Shown: one piece after another, positions 8,514 to 17,607 of the stretch
Layout: every line of letters starts with the position of its first letter
Numbering within the stretch: the stretch's first letter is position 1
Origin: an uncultured Ruminiclostridium sp.
GTDB lineage: Bacteria > Bacillota > Clostridia > Oscillospirales > Ruminococcaceae
Assembly: GCA_944386545.1 (NCBI GenBank)
Contig: CALXBK010000007.1
Coordinates: forward strand, 17,083 to 81,082
Length of the DNA: 64,000 bases
Direction of reading: 5' to 3'
Translations under genes and position numbers: made by a program
The notes under the pieces: generated by a model
What the model was told of the DNA's origin: nothing
What the model saw: the letters and a program-made list of their open reading frames with translations, nothing else
The model's database searches: none

Positions 8514-9112
8514 TGAAAATTAAAATTATCAACAGAAGTCTAACTCGGCGGGAAATGATACGAAGTGCGGTAAGATGGGCGTTGTATGCTCTCCTGCTGA
8601 TGATTTTCTATTCAATTCAGTGTACGATGCCGTTTTTCAAATGGCAGCCGTTGCTCATAATTGATTTAGCGGTTTGCGTTGCTTTTTTTGAAGGAGAGCT
8701 GAGCGGTTGTATATTTGCGGCAATATGCGGAATGATGCATGACCTTTCGCTTGCGTCCTTATTCGGATTTACATCAATCTGGCTGGTTCCGTGCTGCCTT
8801 TTCGTTACGCTGTTTGTCACTAACCTAATACACAAAAATATATTAAACTATATATGGATGAATGCGGTGACTATTATTATCATTGAACTGACGGAACTGC
8901 TGTTTAAGTATGTTATCTGGCGTAATCCCCATATAGGGATAATTGTACTTGAATATATGCTTCCCGCATCATTGTCAGCAGTAGCTTTATCCGTACCGAT
9001 TTATCTGCTTGTTCGTTTTATTAAGCATAAGCTCGGAGATGAAACTGCCGATAGCGGAATATCAGCCGCAATGGAGCAGGAGGACGATAAGAAAGAGCAG
9101 ATAAGATTTTAA
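8513..9112 (+). CDS. mreD: Rod shape-determining membrane protein MreD
   Basis: A 199-residue, strongly hydrophobic protein with about five or six membrane segments lying directly between mreC and the PBP2 gene, the usual MreD position. The pattern F-F-E-G-E-L-S-G-C-I-F-A-A-I-C-G-M-M-H-D around residues 58-80 fits the conserved G-x-x-G-x-x-x-G-x-x-x-D region of MreD. The charged cytoplasmic tail is typical. It is the membrane scaffold of the elongasome. Sequence conservation is low in this family, so context carries much of the call. Confidence 0.85.
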   Translation: MKIKIINRSLTRREMIRSAVRWALYALLLMIFYSIQCTMPFFKWQPLLIIDLAVCVAFFEGELSGCIFAAICGMMHDLSLASLFGFTSIWLVPCCLFVTLFVTNLIHKNILNYIWMNAVTIIIIELTELLFKYVIWRNPHIGIIVLEYMLPASLSAVALSVPIYLLVRFIKHKLGDETADSGISAAMEQEDDKKEQIRF

Positions 9113-9124
9113 CGGAGGTTTACC

Positions 9125-11215
9125 TTGTCAAAAATCAGCAGATTAATCAGAAGCTTTACATTTGTTATTATAGTTGTGCTTCTTTCCTTTGCCTGTACAA
9201 TACAGCTTTTGCAGATACAGATAGTAGACGGTGAATACTATGACGCACAGACAAAGGCGACGTATACATCGGACCAGACCATACAGGCGGCAAGAGGACA
9301 GATTTTCACCAAGGACGGCGTGCTGATAAACACAAACAAGCTTGTCTACAAGGTGATCATACAGAAGGAGTTTTTTAAGTCGGGTACGGAAAACGATGTT
9401 ATTCAGAAAACAATCACCGTACTGCAAAAGAACAACGAAGAATGGATAGATACCTTGCCTATAAGCAAAACGGCTCCGTATGAATTTACCGGCACTTCCG
9501 ATGAAGCCGATGAAGTAAGAGAACAGCTGGAGCTGGGCGTATATGCAACCGCAGACAACTGCATGAACGCTCTGTATGAAAAGTATGAAATCCCCGAAAC
9601 ATATGATGAGCAGATGCGCAGATACATTGCAGGCGTGCGCTATGAAATGCTGATAAGGGACTTTTCCTATCAGAACCGTTACACAATGGCAGAGGGCGTT
9701 TCGCTCCAGACGGTTATCGAGCTTAAAGAACAGAGCTTTATGCTCGGAGGAATTGATATTATCGAGGAGTCGATACGGGTTTATTCCGGCAAGGATTTTG
9801 CGCCTCAGGTAATCGGCAGGATAGGCGCTATTTCCGCCGAGGAATATGAGGAGCTTGCGGACAGCGGATACAGCCTTAACGATGTTACCGGCAAGTGGGG
9901 AATAGAAAGCGCAATGGAAAGCGTTTTGAGAGGTGAGAACGGCATACGCACCATCACGAGAAATTCCTACGGTCAGGTGATTTCCGATGAAATCACAAAG
10001 CAGGCACAGGCGGGTAATTCCGTAAGGCTTACCATTGAGAGCGATTTTCAGAACGATGTACAGGCAATTCTTGAAAACCATATAAAATGGCTTCATTACA
10101 ATAACGATCCCAAAAGAGGAAATAAGGTTGACGCAGGCGGTGTCGTAGTGCTGGACGCAAAAACCGGCGCCGTGCTTGCAATGGCTAACTATCCCAATTA
10201 CGACATCAACGATTATATTTCTCTTATCAACAATCCCGTAGAGCCTAATCCTACCTATAACAGATGTATTTACGGACTTTACCGTCCCGGCTCGGCGTTT
10301 AAGACGATAACTGCCACAGCGGCGCTGACATCGGGACTTGCAGACGAAGATACGACCGTATACTGCGGCGGTGTGTATACCTATTACAGCGACTATCAGC
10401 CGGGCTGTATAATGGGCTTTGTCGGAAATGTGAATGTAAAGACGGCTCTGCGCCATTCCTGCAATATTTATTTTTACGATATGGCAAGACAGATGGGCAT
10501 AGAGTATCTTGCTGAGGTTGCGGGCTGGTTCGGTATAGGAAAGGACCTTGAGCTTGAAATCGGCGGCGCAACGGGAAGCATGAGCACACCCGAATACATT
10601 GAGGCGCTCGGCGGCACATGGACGCCGGGTTCTACCATTCAGGCGGCGATAGGACAGCTTGAAACCAGTGTAACTCCGCTTCATCTTGCGACTGCTGCGC
10701 TTACCCTCGCAAACAATGGTACGAGATACAAGCCGTACCTCGTTGACAGCATTTTAAGCTACGACGGCACAGAGGTTATCTCAACAACCGAGCCTGTTGT
10801 AGCATACAAAATAGACGCCGACGAGCATATATTTGAAATTGTGCGGGAAGGCATGATAATGGTTGCCGACGATGTGCAATGGCCGATGGGCTCGGGAAAT
10901 TACCAGCTCAAGGATCTGCCGTATGGCGTTGCGATAAAAACGGGTACTCCACAGGTAACCGAGGATACCTTCAACTCCACTATTTTAGGGTATTATCCCG
11001 CCGAGGATCCGCAGATATGCTTTGGAATTGTCCTTGAAAAGGGCGAGTTTTCAAGACTTATGATACGTAATATTATAGAATCGTATTTCTATGATAATTA
11101 CAAACCCGTTACAAACGAGAAGGGCGAAATTATTCTTCCGTGGGGCGGAAAGGAGACAAATACCGCAGGCCGTCCCGCAAGAGGAGAGCTGACCTCGCAG
11201 GAAAACGAAGATTAA
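9125..11215 (+). CDS. mrdA: Penicillin-binding protein 2 (class B peptidoglycan transpeptidase)
   Basis: Monofunctional transpeptidase that cross-links peptidoglycan during elongation, anchored outside the membrane. The 696-residue protein has an N-terminal membrane helix (about residues 10-28), a PBP dimerisation/pedestal region beginning A-R-G-Q-I-F near residue 57, and a transpeptidase domain. The domain contains catalytic S390-A-F-K393, S445-C-N447 and K605-T-G607. It starts with TTG, supported by a GGAGG site 5-10 bases upstream. It is the last gene of the mre cluster and is followed by a hairpin at 11219-11250. RodA is not in this window. Confidence 0.93.
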   Translation: MSKISRLIRSFTFVIIVVLLSFACTIQLLQIQIVDGEYYDAQTKATYTSDQTIQAARGQIFTKDGVLINTNKLVYKVIIQKEFFKSGTENDVIQKTITVLQKNNEEWIDTLPISKTAPYEFTGTSDEADEVREQLELGVYATADNCMNALYEKYEIPETYDEQMRRYIAGVRYEMLIRDFSYQNRYTMAEGVSLQTVIELKEQSFMLGGIDIIEESIRVYSGKDFAPQVIGRIGAISAEEYEELADSGYSLNDVTGKWGIESAMESVLRGENGIRTITRNSYGQVISDEITKQAQAGNSVRLTIESDFQNDVQAILENHIKWLHYNNDPKRGNKVDAGGVVVLDAKTGAVLAMANYPNYDINDYISLINNPVEPNPTYNRCIYGLYRPGSAFKTITATAALTSGLADEDTTVYCGGVYTYYSDYQPGCIMGFVGNVNVKTALRHSCNIYFYDMARQMGIEYLAEVAGWFGIGKDLELEIGGATGSMSTPEYIEALGGTWTPGSTIQAAIGQLETSVTPLHLATAALTLANNGTRYKPYLVDSILSYDGTEVISTTEPVVAYKIDADEHIFEIVREGMIMVADDVQWPMGSGNYQLKDLPYGVAIKTGTPQVTEDTFNSTILGYYPAEDPQICFGIVLEKGEFSRLMIRNIIESYFYDNYKPVTNEKGEIILPWGGKETNTAGRPARGELTSQENED

Positions 11216-11218
11216 TTT

Positions 11219-11250
11219 AAAGCAGGCGTACATTGAAGTGCGTCTGCTTT
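11219..11250 (+). terminator. Hairpin terminator after mrdA
   Basis: A 13-bp stem (11219-11231 with 11238-11250, two G-U pairs) around ATTGAA, ending in CTGCTTTTGC. The T tract is short, so termination may be partial. It marks the end of the mre cluster. Confidence 0.6.
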
Positions 11251-11424
11251 TGCACATTATCTTTGTAAAAAACGCACAAATAATTGAAAATTTTTCATGT
11301 TTTTTCAACAAAAATGAAATTTTCTGAAGAAAACACTTTATTTGTCTGCGTTTTTATGATACAATAAGGATAGTAAAATACAATATGTATGATTATATCC
11401 TCATGTAGTAAGGAGAGTGAATTA

Positions 11425-12162
11425 ATGTCACAGATTATTGCAGTCACCGCAGGTAAAGGCGGCACAGGAAAATCAACAACATCTGCAAATGTAGCCCGTT
11501 CACTTGCAACCTTAGGCAAGAGAACACTGCTTGTAGAGCTTGACTTTGGTTTGCGTTGCCTTGACATTATGCTTGGAATAAAAGATAAGGTTAAGCACGA
11601 TATAGGCGAATATCTTGAGGGCAAGATTGACATACTCACCGCAACCACAAAGGTTGAAACTATTGAAAATCTTTATCTTGTTTGCGCAACGAGAAACCCC
11701 TTTATTGACATCAACCCTGAAAAGATAATTGGCGTATGCGAAGAGATGCGTTCTCATTTCGACTACATCATTATAGATACCGCAGGTGTCGGAAGCTCCG
11801 TGTTCAGCGTAATTAAAGCCGCTGAGCTTATACTTATGGTAACCACTCCCGATACCGTATGCGTAAGAGACGGCGCTATTCTTTCAGACTTTTTGTATGT
11901 GAAAAACTGTACCAATCAGCGTCTTGTTATCAACAAGGTCAGTCAGGACTTTAAGGAGGAGGATATTCTTTACGACCTTGACGAGGTTATGGATTCCGTG
12001 GGTATTCCGCTTGTCGGTGTAGTTCCTGAGGATAACAACATAAAAATATGCGGCGCAAAGGGATTACCGCTTCCGCCGACTTGTCCAGGTGCAAAGGCTT
12101 ACCTTGCAATAGCAAAGAGAATTTTAGGGGAAGAAGTTCCGCTCACAATTAATATCAATTAA
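11425..12162 (+). CDS. minD: MinD/ParA-family P-loop ATPase (MinD-like)
   Basis: A 245-residue deviant-Walker ATPase with K-G-G-T-G-K-S-T at residues 11-18, a Walker A' aspartate region (E-L-D-F-G-L-R), and Walker B I-I-D-T-A near residue 113. It resembles MinD, which places the division septum, and follows the mre/PBP2 cluster as minCD often does. Two differences stand out: no MinC or MinE gene is adjacent, and the protein ends soon after A-K-R-I-L-G-E-E-V-P, lacking the basic amphipathic membrane-targeting helix usual at the MinD C-terminus. ATG 11425 is chosen for its AAGGAGAG site at 11410-11417. Confidence 0.75.
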   Translation: MSQIIAVTAGKGGTGKSTTSANVARSLATLGKRTLLVELDFGLRCLDIMLGIKDKVKHDIGEYLEGKIDILTATTKVETIENLYLVCATRNPFIDINPEKIIGVCEEMRSHFDYIIIDTAGVGSSVFSVIKAAELILMVTTPDTVCVRDGAILSDFLYVKNCTNQRLVINKVSQDFKEEDILYDLDEVMDSVGIPLVGVVPEDNNIKICGAKGLPLPPTCPGAKAYLAIAKRILGEEVPLTININ

Positions 12163-12208
12163 TTTTTTTATCAATTGACGGACGGACAGAAAAGAGAAGA
12201 GGTTTAAA

Positions 12209-12607
12209 ATGAATATTGCACTTATTGCTCATGACTCCAAGAAAGAGTTGATGATTCAGTTCTGTATCGCATACTGCGGAGTCCTGAGCCGTCATTCACT
12301 GTGTGCGACCGGCACTACGGGCAAGCTTGTGTCTGAGGCTACCGGATTGCATATTCAGCGTTATCTGAGCGGATCCCAGGGTGGAGATCAGCAGATATCG
12401 GCACGTATTTCCTGCAACGAAATAGATGTACTTGTGTTTTTCAGAGATCCGCTTAACGCAAAACCCTATGAACCCAACGAGATGAATTTACTTCGCCTGT
12501 GCGATGTTCATAATATCCCGCTTGCAACTAATATAGCTACTGCGGAAGCGTTGATTCATGCGCTTGAGCGAGGCGATCTTGATTGGCGTGAGATTGTCAG
12601 AGGCTGA
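12209..12607 (+). CDS. mgsA: Methylglyoxal synthase
   Basis: Converts dihydroxyacetone phosphate to methylglyoxal and phosphate, a bypass relieving phosphosugar excess. The 132-residue length is typical. The phosphate-binding stretch A-T-G-T-T-G-K-L is at about residues 35-42. The active-site aspartates are in G-G-D-Q-Q-I (D60) and F-R-D-P-L-N-A-K-P (D80). The ATG follows an AGAGAAGAGG site. It lies 46 bases after the MinD-like gene and is closed by a strong hairpin, so it is probably the last gene of that unit. Confidence 0.95.
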   Translation: MNIALIAHDSKKELMIQFCIAYCGVLSRHSLCATGTTGKLVSEATGLHIQRYLSGSQGGDQQISARISCNEIDVLVFFRDPLNAKPYEPNEMNLLRLCDVHNIPLATNIATAEALIHALERGDLDWREIVRG

Positions 12608-12651
12608 TTATCTACTCCGCTTGGTTGTCATGCTTAAATATGAGAAGTTTG

Positions 12652-12688
12652 ATTTGGCAAGTCTTTTTGGGCTTGCCAAATGATTTTT
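12652..12688 (+). terminator. Terminator after mgsA
   Basis: ATTTGGCAAG (12652-12661) pairs perfectly with CTTGCCAAAT (12672-12681), followed by GATTTTT. The GGCAAG/CTTGCC arms also match the outer arms of the 142-bp repeat seen elsewhere in the window. Confidence 0.7.
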
Positions 12689-12705
12689 GCTTATTTATAT
12701 TTTAT

Positions 12706-12730
12706 AATGACGGGGCAAGCCCCTTATTGA
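12706..12730 (+). repeat. Tail of the 142-bp dispersed repeat (truncated copy) upstream of hisS
   Basis: AATGACGGGGCAAGCCC followed by TTATTGA matches the last 25 bases of the full repeat copies ending at 31426 and 45043. Together with the GGCAAG/CTTGCC hairpin just upstream (12652-12681), it looks like a copy that has lost the central stems. Confidence 0.6.
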
Positions 12731-12751
12731 AAAAGAAAGGAATTTTTACTG

Positions 12752-14035
12752 ATGGAATTAGTTACAAAACGCCCCAGAGGTACTGAGGATAAGCTCCCGA
12801 AGGAGATATACAAATGGCATACGGTTGAAAAAATTGCTGAGAATGTTGCGGAAAGCTACGGCTGTAAGGAAATCCGCACTCCTACCTTTGAGCATACCGA
12901 GCTGTTTTTAAGAGGTGTGGGCGGTACTACCGACGTTGTTCAGAAGGAAATGTACACCTTCAACGATAAAAAGGGCAGAAGCATAACGTTAAAGCCGGAG
13001 GGAACTTCGGGCGCTGTCCGTGCAACCATTGAAAACGGGCTTCTCAACGATGCGCTTCCCTTTAAGACCTATTATTTCACCCGCTGCTTCAGATATGAAG
13101 CTCCTCAGAGCGGCAGACTGCGTGAATTTAATCAGGTTGGAATTGAATATCTCGGTACAGCTTCAGCCGCCGCAGACGCGGAGATTATTGCTCTTGCAAA
13201 CGATATAATAACAAATCTCGGACTTAAAAACATTCGCCTTGAGCTTAACAGCATAGGCTGTCCTAAATGCAGAGAGCAGTATCACAAGGCTCTAAAGGAG
13301 TATTACACCCGGTACAAGGACGAGCTTTGCGGTACCTGTCTTGAAAGGCTTGAACGCAATCCCATGAGGCTTCTTGACTGTAAGAGTGAGATATGCTCCT
13401 CCTATAAGGACGGCGCACCGATGATACTCGATTATCTGTGCGACGACTGCAAGGCGCATTTTGACAGTGTAAAGAAGCGTCTTGACGCCCTTGGAGTAAA
13501 GTATACCGTTAATCCCCGTATCGTCAGAGGTCTTGACTACTACACAAACACTGTATTTGAGTTTATCTCCAATGACATAGGCTCGCAGGGTACAATCTGC
13601 GGCGGTGGCAGATACAACGGTCTTGTAGAGGAAATCGGCGGTGCGGCTACTCCGGGGCTTGGCTTTGCAATGGGACTTGAGCGCATTATAATGGTTATGG
13701 AAAATCAGCAGCTTGATTTTGAGCCTGAAAAGAAGTGCGACCTTTACATTGCGAGCTTTGACGAGGAAACAAACATTTACGCCATGGAGCTTGTAAAACA
13801 GCTTCGTGAATACGGCTTCTGGGCAGAATGTGATATTTCCGGCAGAAGCTTCAAGGCACAGATGAAATACGCAAACAAGATAAACGCCGTCTACTGCATG
13901 GTAATCGGCGAGGACGAGCTTAAAACAAAGAGTGCAAAATTAAAGCGTATGTCCGACGGAACGGAAACCCCCGTAACGCTTGACGACAAGTTTGCACAAA
14001 AGCTGAACACTCTTGTAATGGATATTTGCTTGTAA
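12752..14035 (+). CDS. hisS: Histidyl-tRNA synthetase
   Basis: Class II aminoacyl-tRNA synthetase charging tRNA-His. The 427-residue protein starts with the usual R-G-T-E-D segment. It has motif 2 elements L-K-P-E-G-T and F-R-Y-E near residues 79-115, the HisRS-specific R-G-L-D-Y-Y near residue 260, and motif 3 G-L-G-F-A-M-G-L-E-R-I near residue 307. A C-terminal anticodon-binding domain follows. Length is normal. The ATG has a GAAAGGAA site. The leader is too short for a T-box, so control by that route is not supported. Confidence 0.97.
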   Translation: MELVTKRPRGTEDKLPKEIYKWHTVEKIAENVAESYGCKEIRTPTFEHTELFLRGVGGTTDVVQKEMYTFNDKKGRSITLKPEGTSGAVRATIENGLLNDALPFKTYYFTRCFRYEAPQSGRLREFNQVGIEYLGTASAAADAEIIALANDIITNLGLKNIRLELNSIGCPKCREQYHKALKEYYTRYKDELCGTCLERLERNPMRLLDCKSEICSSYKDGAPMILDYLCDDCKAHFDSVKKRLDALGVKYTVNPRIVRGLDYYTNTVFEFISNDIGSQGTICGGGRYNGLVEEIGGAATPGLGFAMGLERIIMVMENQQLDFEPEKKCDLYIASFDEETNIYAMELVKQLREYGFWAECDISGRSFKAQMKYANKINAVYCMVIGEDELKTKSAKLKRMSDGTETPVTLDDKFAQKLNTLVMDICL

Positions 14036-14084
14036 TGTTTTCATTTATATAAAATTATCAACGAATGCTCTTTGGCAATTATAT

Positions 14085-14113
14085 TTGACATTTAGGCGAA
14101 AGAGTGCTATAAT
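14085..14113 (+). promoter_or_regulatory. Consensus promoter for thrS
   Basis: Perfect TTGACA (14085-14090), 17-base spacer, perfect TATAAT (14108-14113). Predicted start near 14120 leaves a 55-nt leader, with a small imperfect CCGC/GCGG hairpin (14142-14158) just before the AGGAGGA ribosome site. Confidence 0.85.
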
Positions 14114-14175
14114 CAATCTGTGTTTATGCACATATCAAAGACCGCTCTCGTATGGCGGCTTAGGAGGAATTAAAA

Positions 14176-16095
14176 ATGATAAAAGTAACACTTAAGGACG
14201 GAAGCGTAAAGGAAATCGAAAGCCCTTTATCCGCCTTTGATGTAGCAAAGGAGATAAGCCCCCGTCTTGCAAAGGCTGCTTGTGTAGCCAGAATTAACGA
14301 TGAAATCAAGGATTTACGTACCGTAATTGACAATGACTGCACCCTTGAAATCCTCACCTTTGACGATGAGGACGGAAAAAAGGCGTTCAGACACACTGCC
14401 TCCCATATCATGGCGCAGGCTGTAAAAAGACTTTACCCCGATGTAAAGCTCGCTATCGGTCCTGCTATTGATAACGGTTTTTACTATGACTTTGACAAGG
14501 ACGTTCCTTTCTCTCCCGAGGATCTGACTGCAATCGAAGCGGAGATGAAAAAGATTGTCAAGGAAGATATAAAGCTTGAGCATTTTGAAATGTCTCCCGA
14601 AGCTGCTGTTCAGTATCTCAAGGAGCAAAACGAGCCTTATAAGGTTGAGCTTTGTGAGGAGCACGCAGGTAAGAATGAGCCTATTTCCTTCTATAAGCAG
14701 GATGATTTTACCGACCTTTGTGCAGGTCCTCATCTTATGTCAACAGGCTTTGTAAAGGCGTTCAAGCTCACAGGCTGTACAGGCGCGTACTGGAGAGGAA
14801 GCGAAAAGAACAAAATGCTTTCCCGTATCTATGCAACTGCATTCCCCAAGGCGTCGGAGCTTGAGGAGCATCTCGCAAGAATAGAAGAGGCTAAAAAGCG
14901 TGACCACAGAAAGCTCGGCAAGGAGCTTGAGCTGTTTGCTATCATGGATGAGGGCCCGGGCTTCCCGTTCTTCCTGCCTAAGGGTATGGTGCTTAAAAAT
15001 ACGCTTATTGACTACTGGCGTCAGATTCATACAAGAGACGGCTATGTTGAAATATCTACTCCCATTATGCTTAACAGACAGCTTTGGGAAACATCGGGCC
15101 ACTGGGATCACTACAAGGGCAATATGTACACCACGGTTATTGATGAAAACGACTTTGCGGTAAAGCCGATGAACTGTCCCGGCGGCGTGCTTGTTTACAA
15201 GTCAAAGCCTCGCTCATACAGAGAGCTTCCGATCAGAATGGGTGAGCTGGGTATTGTTCACCGTCACGAAAAATCAGGTACTCTTCACGGTCTTATGCGT
15301 GTAAGATGCTTTACACAGGACGATGCTCACATCTATATGACGCCCGAGCAGATTACATCTGAAATTAAGGGTGTTGTCAAGCTTATCGACGAGGTTTACA
15401 CGCTTTTCGGCTTCAAATATCATGTTGAGCTTTCTACACAGCCCGAGGACAGCATGGGCAGTAAAGAAGACTGGGATACGGCTACCGACGGTCTTAAGAA
15501 AGCCCTTGAGGAGCTCGGTCTTGATTATGTTATCAATGAGGGCGACGGCGCATTCTACGGTCCTAAGATAGACTTCCATCTCGAAGACTCTTTAGGCAGA
15601 ACATGGCAGTGCGGTACTATCCAGCTCGACTTCCAGCTCCCGCTCCGCTTTGAGCTTGAATATACCGGCGCAGACGGTGAAAAGCACAGACCTATCATGA
15701 TTCACCGTGTTGTATTCGGCTCTATCGAAAGATTTATCGGTATTCTTACCGAGCACTTTGCAGGTGCGTTCCCTATCTGGCTTTCTCCCGTACAGGTTGA
15801 GCTTATGCCTATCGCCGACAGGCACAACGAGTTTACCGACAAGGTTGCCGCCGAGCTTAAAAAGAACGGCGTAAGAGTAGCGGTAGACACAAGAAGCGAG
15901 AAGATAGGCTTCAAAATCCGCGAGGCACAGCTTCAGAAAATTCCTTATATGCTCGTTATCGGCGATAAGGAGGTTGAAACAGGCGAGGTTTCCATCCGTT
16001 GCCGCAAGAGAGGCGACATAGGCTCTATGTCCGTTTCGGATTTTGCCGCAATGGTTGTAAGGGAAATTGCCGAAAAGACCATTATTACAGAATAA
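14176..16095 (+). CDS. thrS: Threonyl-tRNA synthetase
   Basis: Class II synthetase charging tRNA-Thr. The 639-residue protein contains, in order, an N-terminal TGS domain (1-60), an editing domain with H-T-A-S-H-I-M-A-Q near residue 75 and the second metal site C-A-G-P-H near residue 182, and the catalytic core. The core has M-N-C-P-G near residue 333, H-R-H-E-K-S-G near residue 362, and motif 2 V-R-C-F-T-Q-D-D-A-H. A C-terminal anticodon-binding domain follows. It has its own consensus promoter and a terminator at 16102, so it is a single-gene unit. The ATG follows AGGAGGAATT. Confidence 0.97.
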   Translation: MIKVTLKDGSVKEIESPLSAFDVAKEISPRLAKAACVARINDEIKDLRTVIDNDCTLEILTFDDEDGKKAFRHTASHIMAQAVKRLYPDVKLAIGPAIDNGFYYDFDKDVPFSPEDLTAIEAEMKKIVKEDIKLEHFEMSPEAAVQYLKEQNEPYKVELCEEHAGKNEPISFYKQDDFTDLCAGPHLMSTGFVKAFKLTGCTGAYWRGSEKNKMLSRIYATAFPKASELEEHLARIEEAKKRDHRKLGKELELFAIMDEGPGFPFFLPKGMVLKNTLIDYWRQIHTRDGYVEISTPIMLNRQLWETSGHWDHYKGNMYTTVIDENDFAVKPMNCPGGVLVYKSKPRSYRELPIRMGELGIVHRHEKSGTLHGLMRVRCFTQDDAHIYMTPEQITSEIKGVVKLIDEVYTLFGFKYHVELSTQPEDSMGSKEDWDTATDGLKKALEELGLDYVINEGDGAFYGPKIDFHLEDSLGRTWQCGTIQLDFQLPLRFELEYTGADGEKHRPIMIHRVVFGSIERFIGILTEHFAGAFPIWLSPVQVELMPIADRHNEFTDKVAAELKKNGVRVAVDTRSEKIGFKIREAQLQKIPYMLVIGDKEVETGEVSIRCRKRGDIGSMSVSDFAAMVVREIAEKTIITE

Positions 16096-16101
16096 TCACA
16101 C

Positions 16102-16136
16102 GGCATGACGTACAAATGTGCGTCATGCCTTTGCTT
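16102..16136 (+). terminator. Intrinsic terminator after thrS
   Basis: GGCATGACG (16102-16110) pairs with CGTCATGCC (16121-16129), extendable inward to 12 bp around an AAAT loop, followed by TTTGCTTT. Confidence 0.8.
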
Positions 16137-16169
16137 TTGAAAAAATCTCTGTTATTTTTACGGTTTTTG

Positions 16170-16198
16170 TAGACAAATTAACTCATTTGTGCTAAAAT
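16170..16198 (+). promoter_or_regulatory. Probable promoter for the PHP phosphatase gene
   Basis: TAGACA (16170-16175), 17-base spacer, TAAAAT (16193-16198), placed after the thrS terminator and about 65 bases before the chosen start codon. Confidence 0.5.
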
Positions 16199-16263
16199 AT
16201 AATGGTGTGGAAATTTGGGGCGGTAATACGGAAATAAAAATCCGCTTTGAGGAAGGAAACTAT

Positions 16264-17085
16264 ATGAAAAAATCACTCATACCGATGGACTGCCACAATC
16301 ACTCCAATCTCTCTCCCGACGGAATTAACAGTCCCGAAGAGATGGTTGTGAGGGCGTGCGAGCTTGGAATAGAGTATTATTCTCTTACAGATCACCTCGA
16401 AATCAATAAATTCTATGATGAAGAATATTTGTACGAAGAACCTGTAAAAACAGCCTCAATTACAATGCCGGAGCTGATAAAAAAATACTCCGATAAGCTT
16501 AATATCGCCTACGGGGTGGAGCTGGGACAACCGCTTCAGGATATGGCTCTTACAAACCGTATGCTTTCGTCCTACAAGTATGATTTTATAATCGGCTCGC
16601 TTCATATGTGCGAGGGCTGGGACGATTTTTATCTGCTTGACTACAACGAGGTAAAGCCGGATAAGATACTGAAGCTGTATTTTGAGGAAATGCTCGAAAT
16701 GGTAAAATGGGGCGGGTTTGACACCCTGGGACACCTTACATATCCTCTGCGCTACATGGTGGGCGAGTCGGGCTTGTATGTTGATATGAGCAAATTTTTG
16801 AATATCATCAGAGAGATTTATTCCGTGATGATAAAAAACGATATTGCACTTGAAATCAATTCAAGCGGACTTCGTCAGAAAATCGGGCTGACATTACCCG
16901 ATGAATATTATATCCGCCTTTACAGAGAGCTTGGCGGCAGATTGCTTACAGTAGGCTCGGACGCACATTGCACCGAGGACCTCGGAAAGGGTATTGAGAA
17001 GGCTATACAGCTTGCAAGGGAGGTCGGCTTTAACGAACTTACATTCTTTAAAAACCGCAAACCCGTGTTAATCCCGATAGGGTAG
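16264..17085 (+). CDS. PHP-domain phosphoesterase, histidinol-phosphatase-like
   Basis: A 273-residue PHP-superfamily metalloenzyme. The metal ligands are visible: D-C-H-N-H-S near residues 10-15, L-T-D-H-L-E near residue 45, G-S-L-H-M near residue 115, L-G-H-L near residue 157, and G-S-D-A-H near residue 237. This pattern fits the HisJ/HisK type of histidinol-phosphate phosphatase, but many paralogues act on other phosphoesters and no his genes are adjacent. I chose ATG 16264 because GAGGAAGGA (16249-16257) is well placed. The longer frame from 16189 runs through the -10 box and is unlikely. Confidence 0.75.
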   Translation: MKKSLIPMDCHNHSNLSPDGINSPEEMVVRACELGIEYYSLTDHLEINKFYDEEYLYEEPVKTASITMPELIKKYSDKLNIAYGVELGQPLQDMALTNRMLSSYKYDFIIGSLHMCEGWDDFYLLDYNEVKPDKILKLYFEEMLEMVKWGGFDTLGHLTYPLRYMVGESGLYVDMSKFLNIIREIYSVMIKNDIALEINSSGLRQKIGLTLPDEYYIRLYRELGGRLLTVGSDAHCTEDLGKGIEKAIQLAREVGFNELTFFKNRKPVLIPIG

Positions 17086-17121
17086 ATTTTTTATACAAAA
17101 CAGGAAGGAAGAGTATCACCT

Positions 17122-17607
17122 ATGACCAAAAAGGAACAGCTTGTAGAGCTTTTAAGACAGGACGCGCGTTTGTCAAACGAAAAGCTTGCGGTAATGCTCG
17201 GCGTTACCGAGGCCGAGGTAGCTTCAATGATTGACGAGCTTGAAGCTGCCGGAATGATAATCGGATATACCGCCATAATAAATGAGGAGGAGTTTGACAA
17301 AAACTCCGTCAGCGCGTTTATCGAGGTGAGAGTTTCGCCCGAGGTTAAATGCGGATATGACGATGTGGCTGCTGTTATAGCTCAGTATAAGGAGGTTAAC
17401 TCCGTATATCTCATGAGCGGCGGCTATGACCTTGCCGTAACGATCAAGGGTACTAATCTGCGTGACATCGCCTTCTTCGTTTCGGATAAGTTAGCGCCTT
17501 TAAGCGGCGTTTTAAGCACAACAACGCATTTTATACTTCACAGATACAAGGAAAAGGATAAAATGTTTATCAAGGACTCCGATGAAAGGAGCTTGGTATC
17601 TCCGTGA
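17122..17607 (+). CDS. Lrp/AsnC-family transcriptional regulator
   Basis: A 161-residue protein with an N-terminal winged helix (about residues 1-55: L-V-E-L-L-R-Q-D-A-R then L-A-V-M-L-G-V-T). A C-terminal RAM/AsnC effector domain follows (about 65-145), including S-V-Y-L-M-S-G-G-Y-D-L-A-V. Such regulators sense amino acids. It overlaps the start of the adjacent aminotransferase gene by one base (TGATG), which suggests that it regulates, or is coregulated with, that enzyme. The effector is not predictable from sequence. The ATG follows AGGAAGGAAG. Confidence 0.88.
   Translation: MTKKEQLVELLRQDARLSNEKLAVMLGVTEAEVASMIDELEAAGMIIGYTAIINEEEFDKNSVSAFIEVRVSPEVKCGYDDVAAVIAQYKEVNSVYLMSGGYDLAVTIKGTNLRDIAFFVSDKLAPLSGVLSTTTHFILHRYKEKDKMFIKDSDERSLVSP

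Noticed and set aside
9143..10684. A 513-codon open frame on the minus strand opposite mrdA
   Set aside because: It lies entirely within the well-supported PBP2 gene, has no ribosome site or recognisable domain, and is cysteine- and arginine-rich as expected from an antisense shadow.
14114..14175. T-box riboswitch in front of thrS (and hisS)
   Set aside because: The leader from the consensus promoter to thrS is only about 55 nt and hisS has a comparably short gap after a terminator; neither has room for a T-box or shows its conserved bulge or terminator/antiterminator pair.
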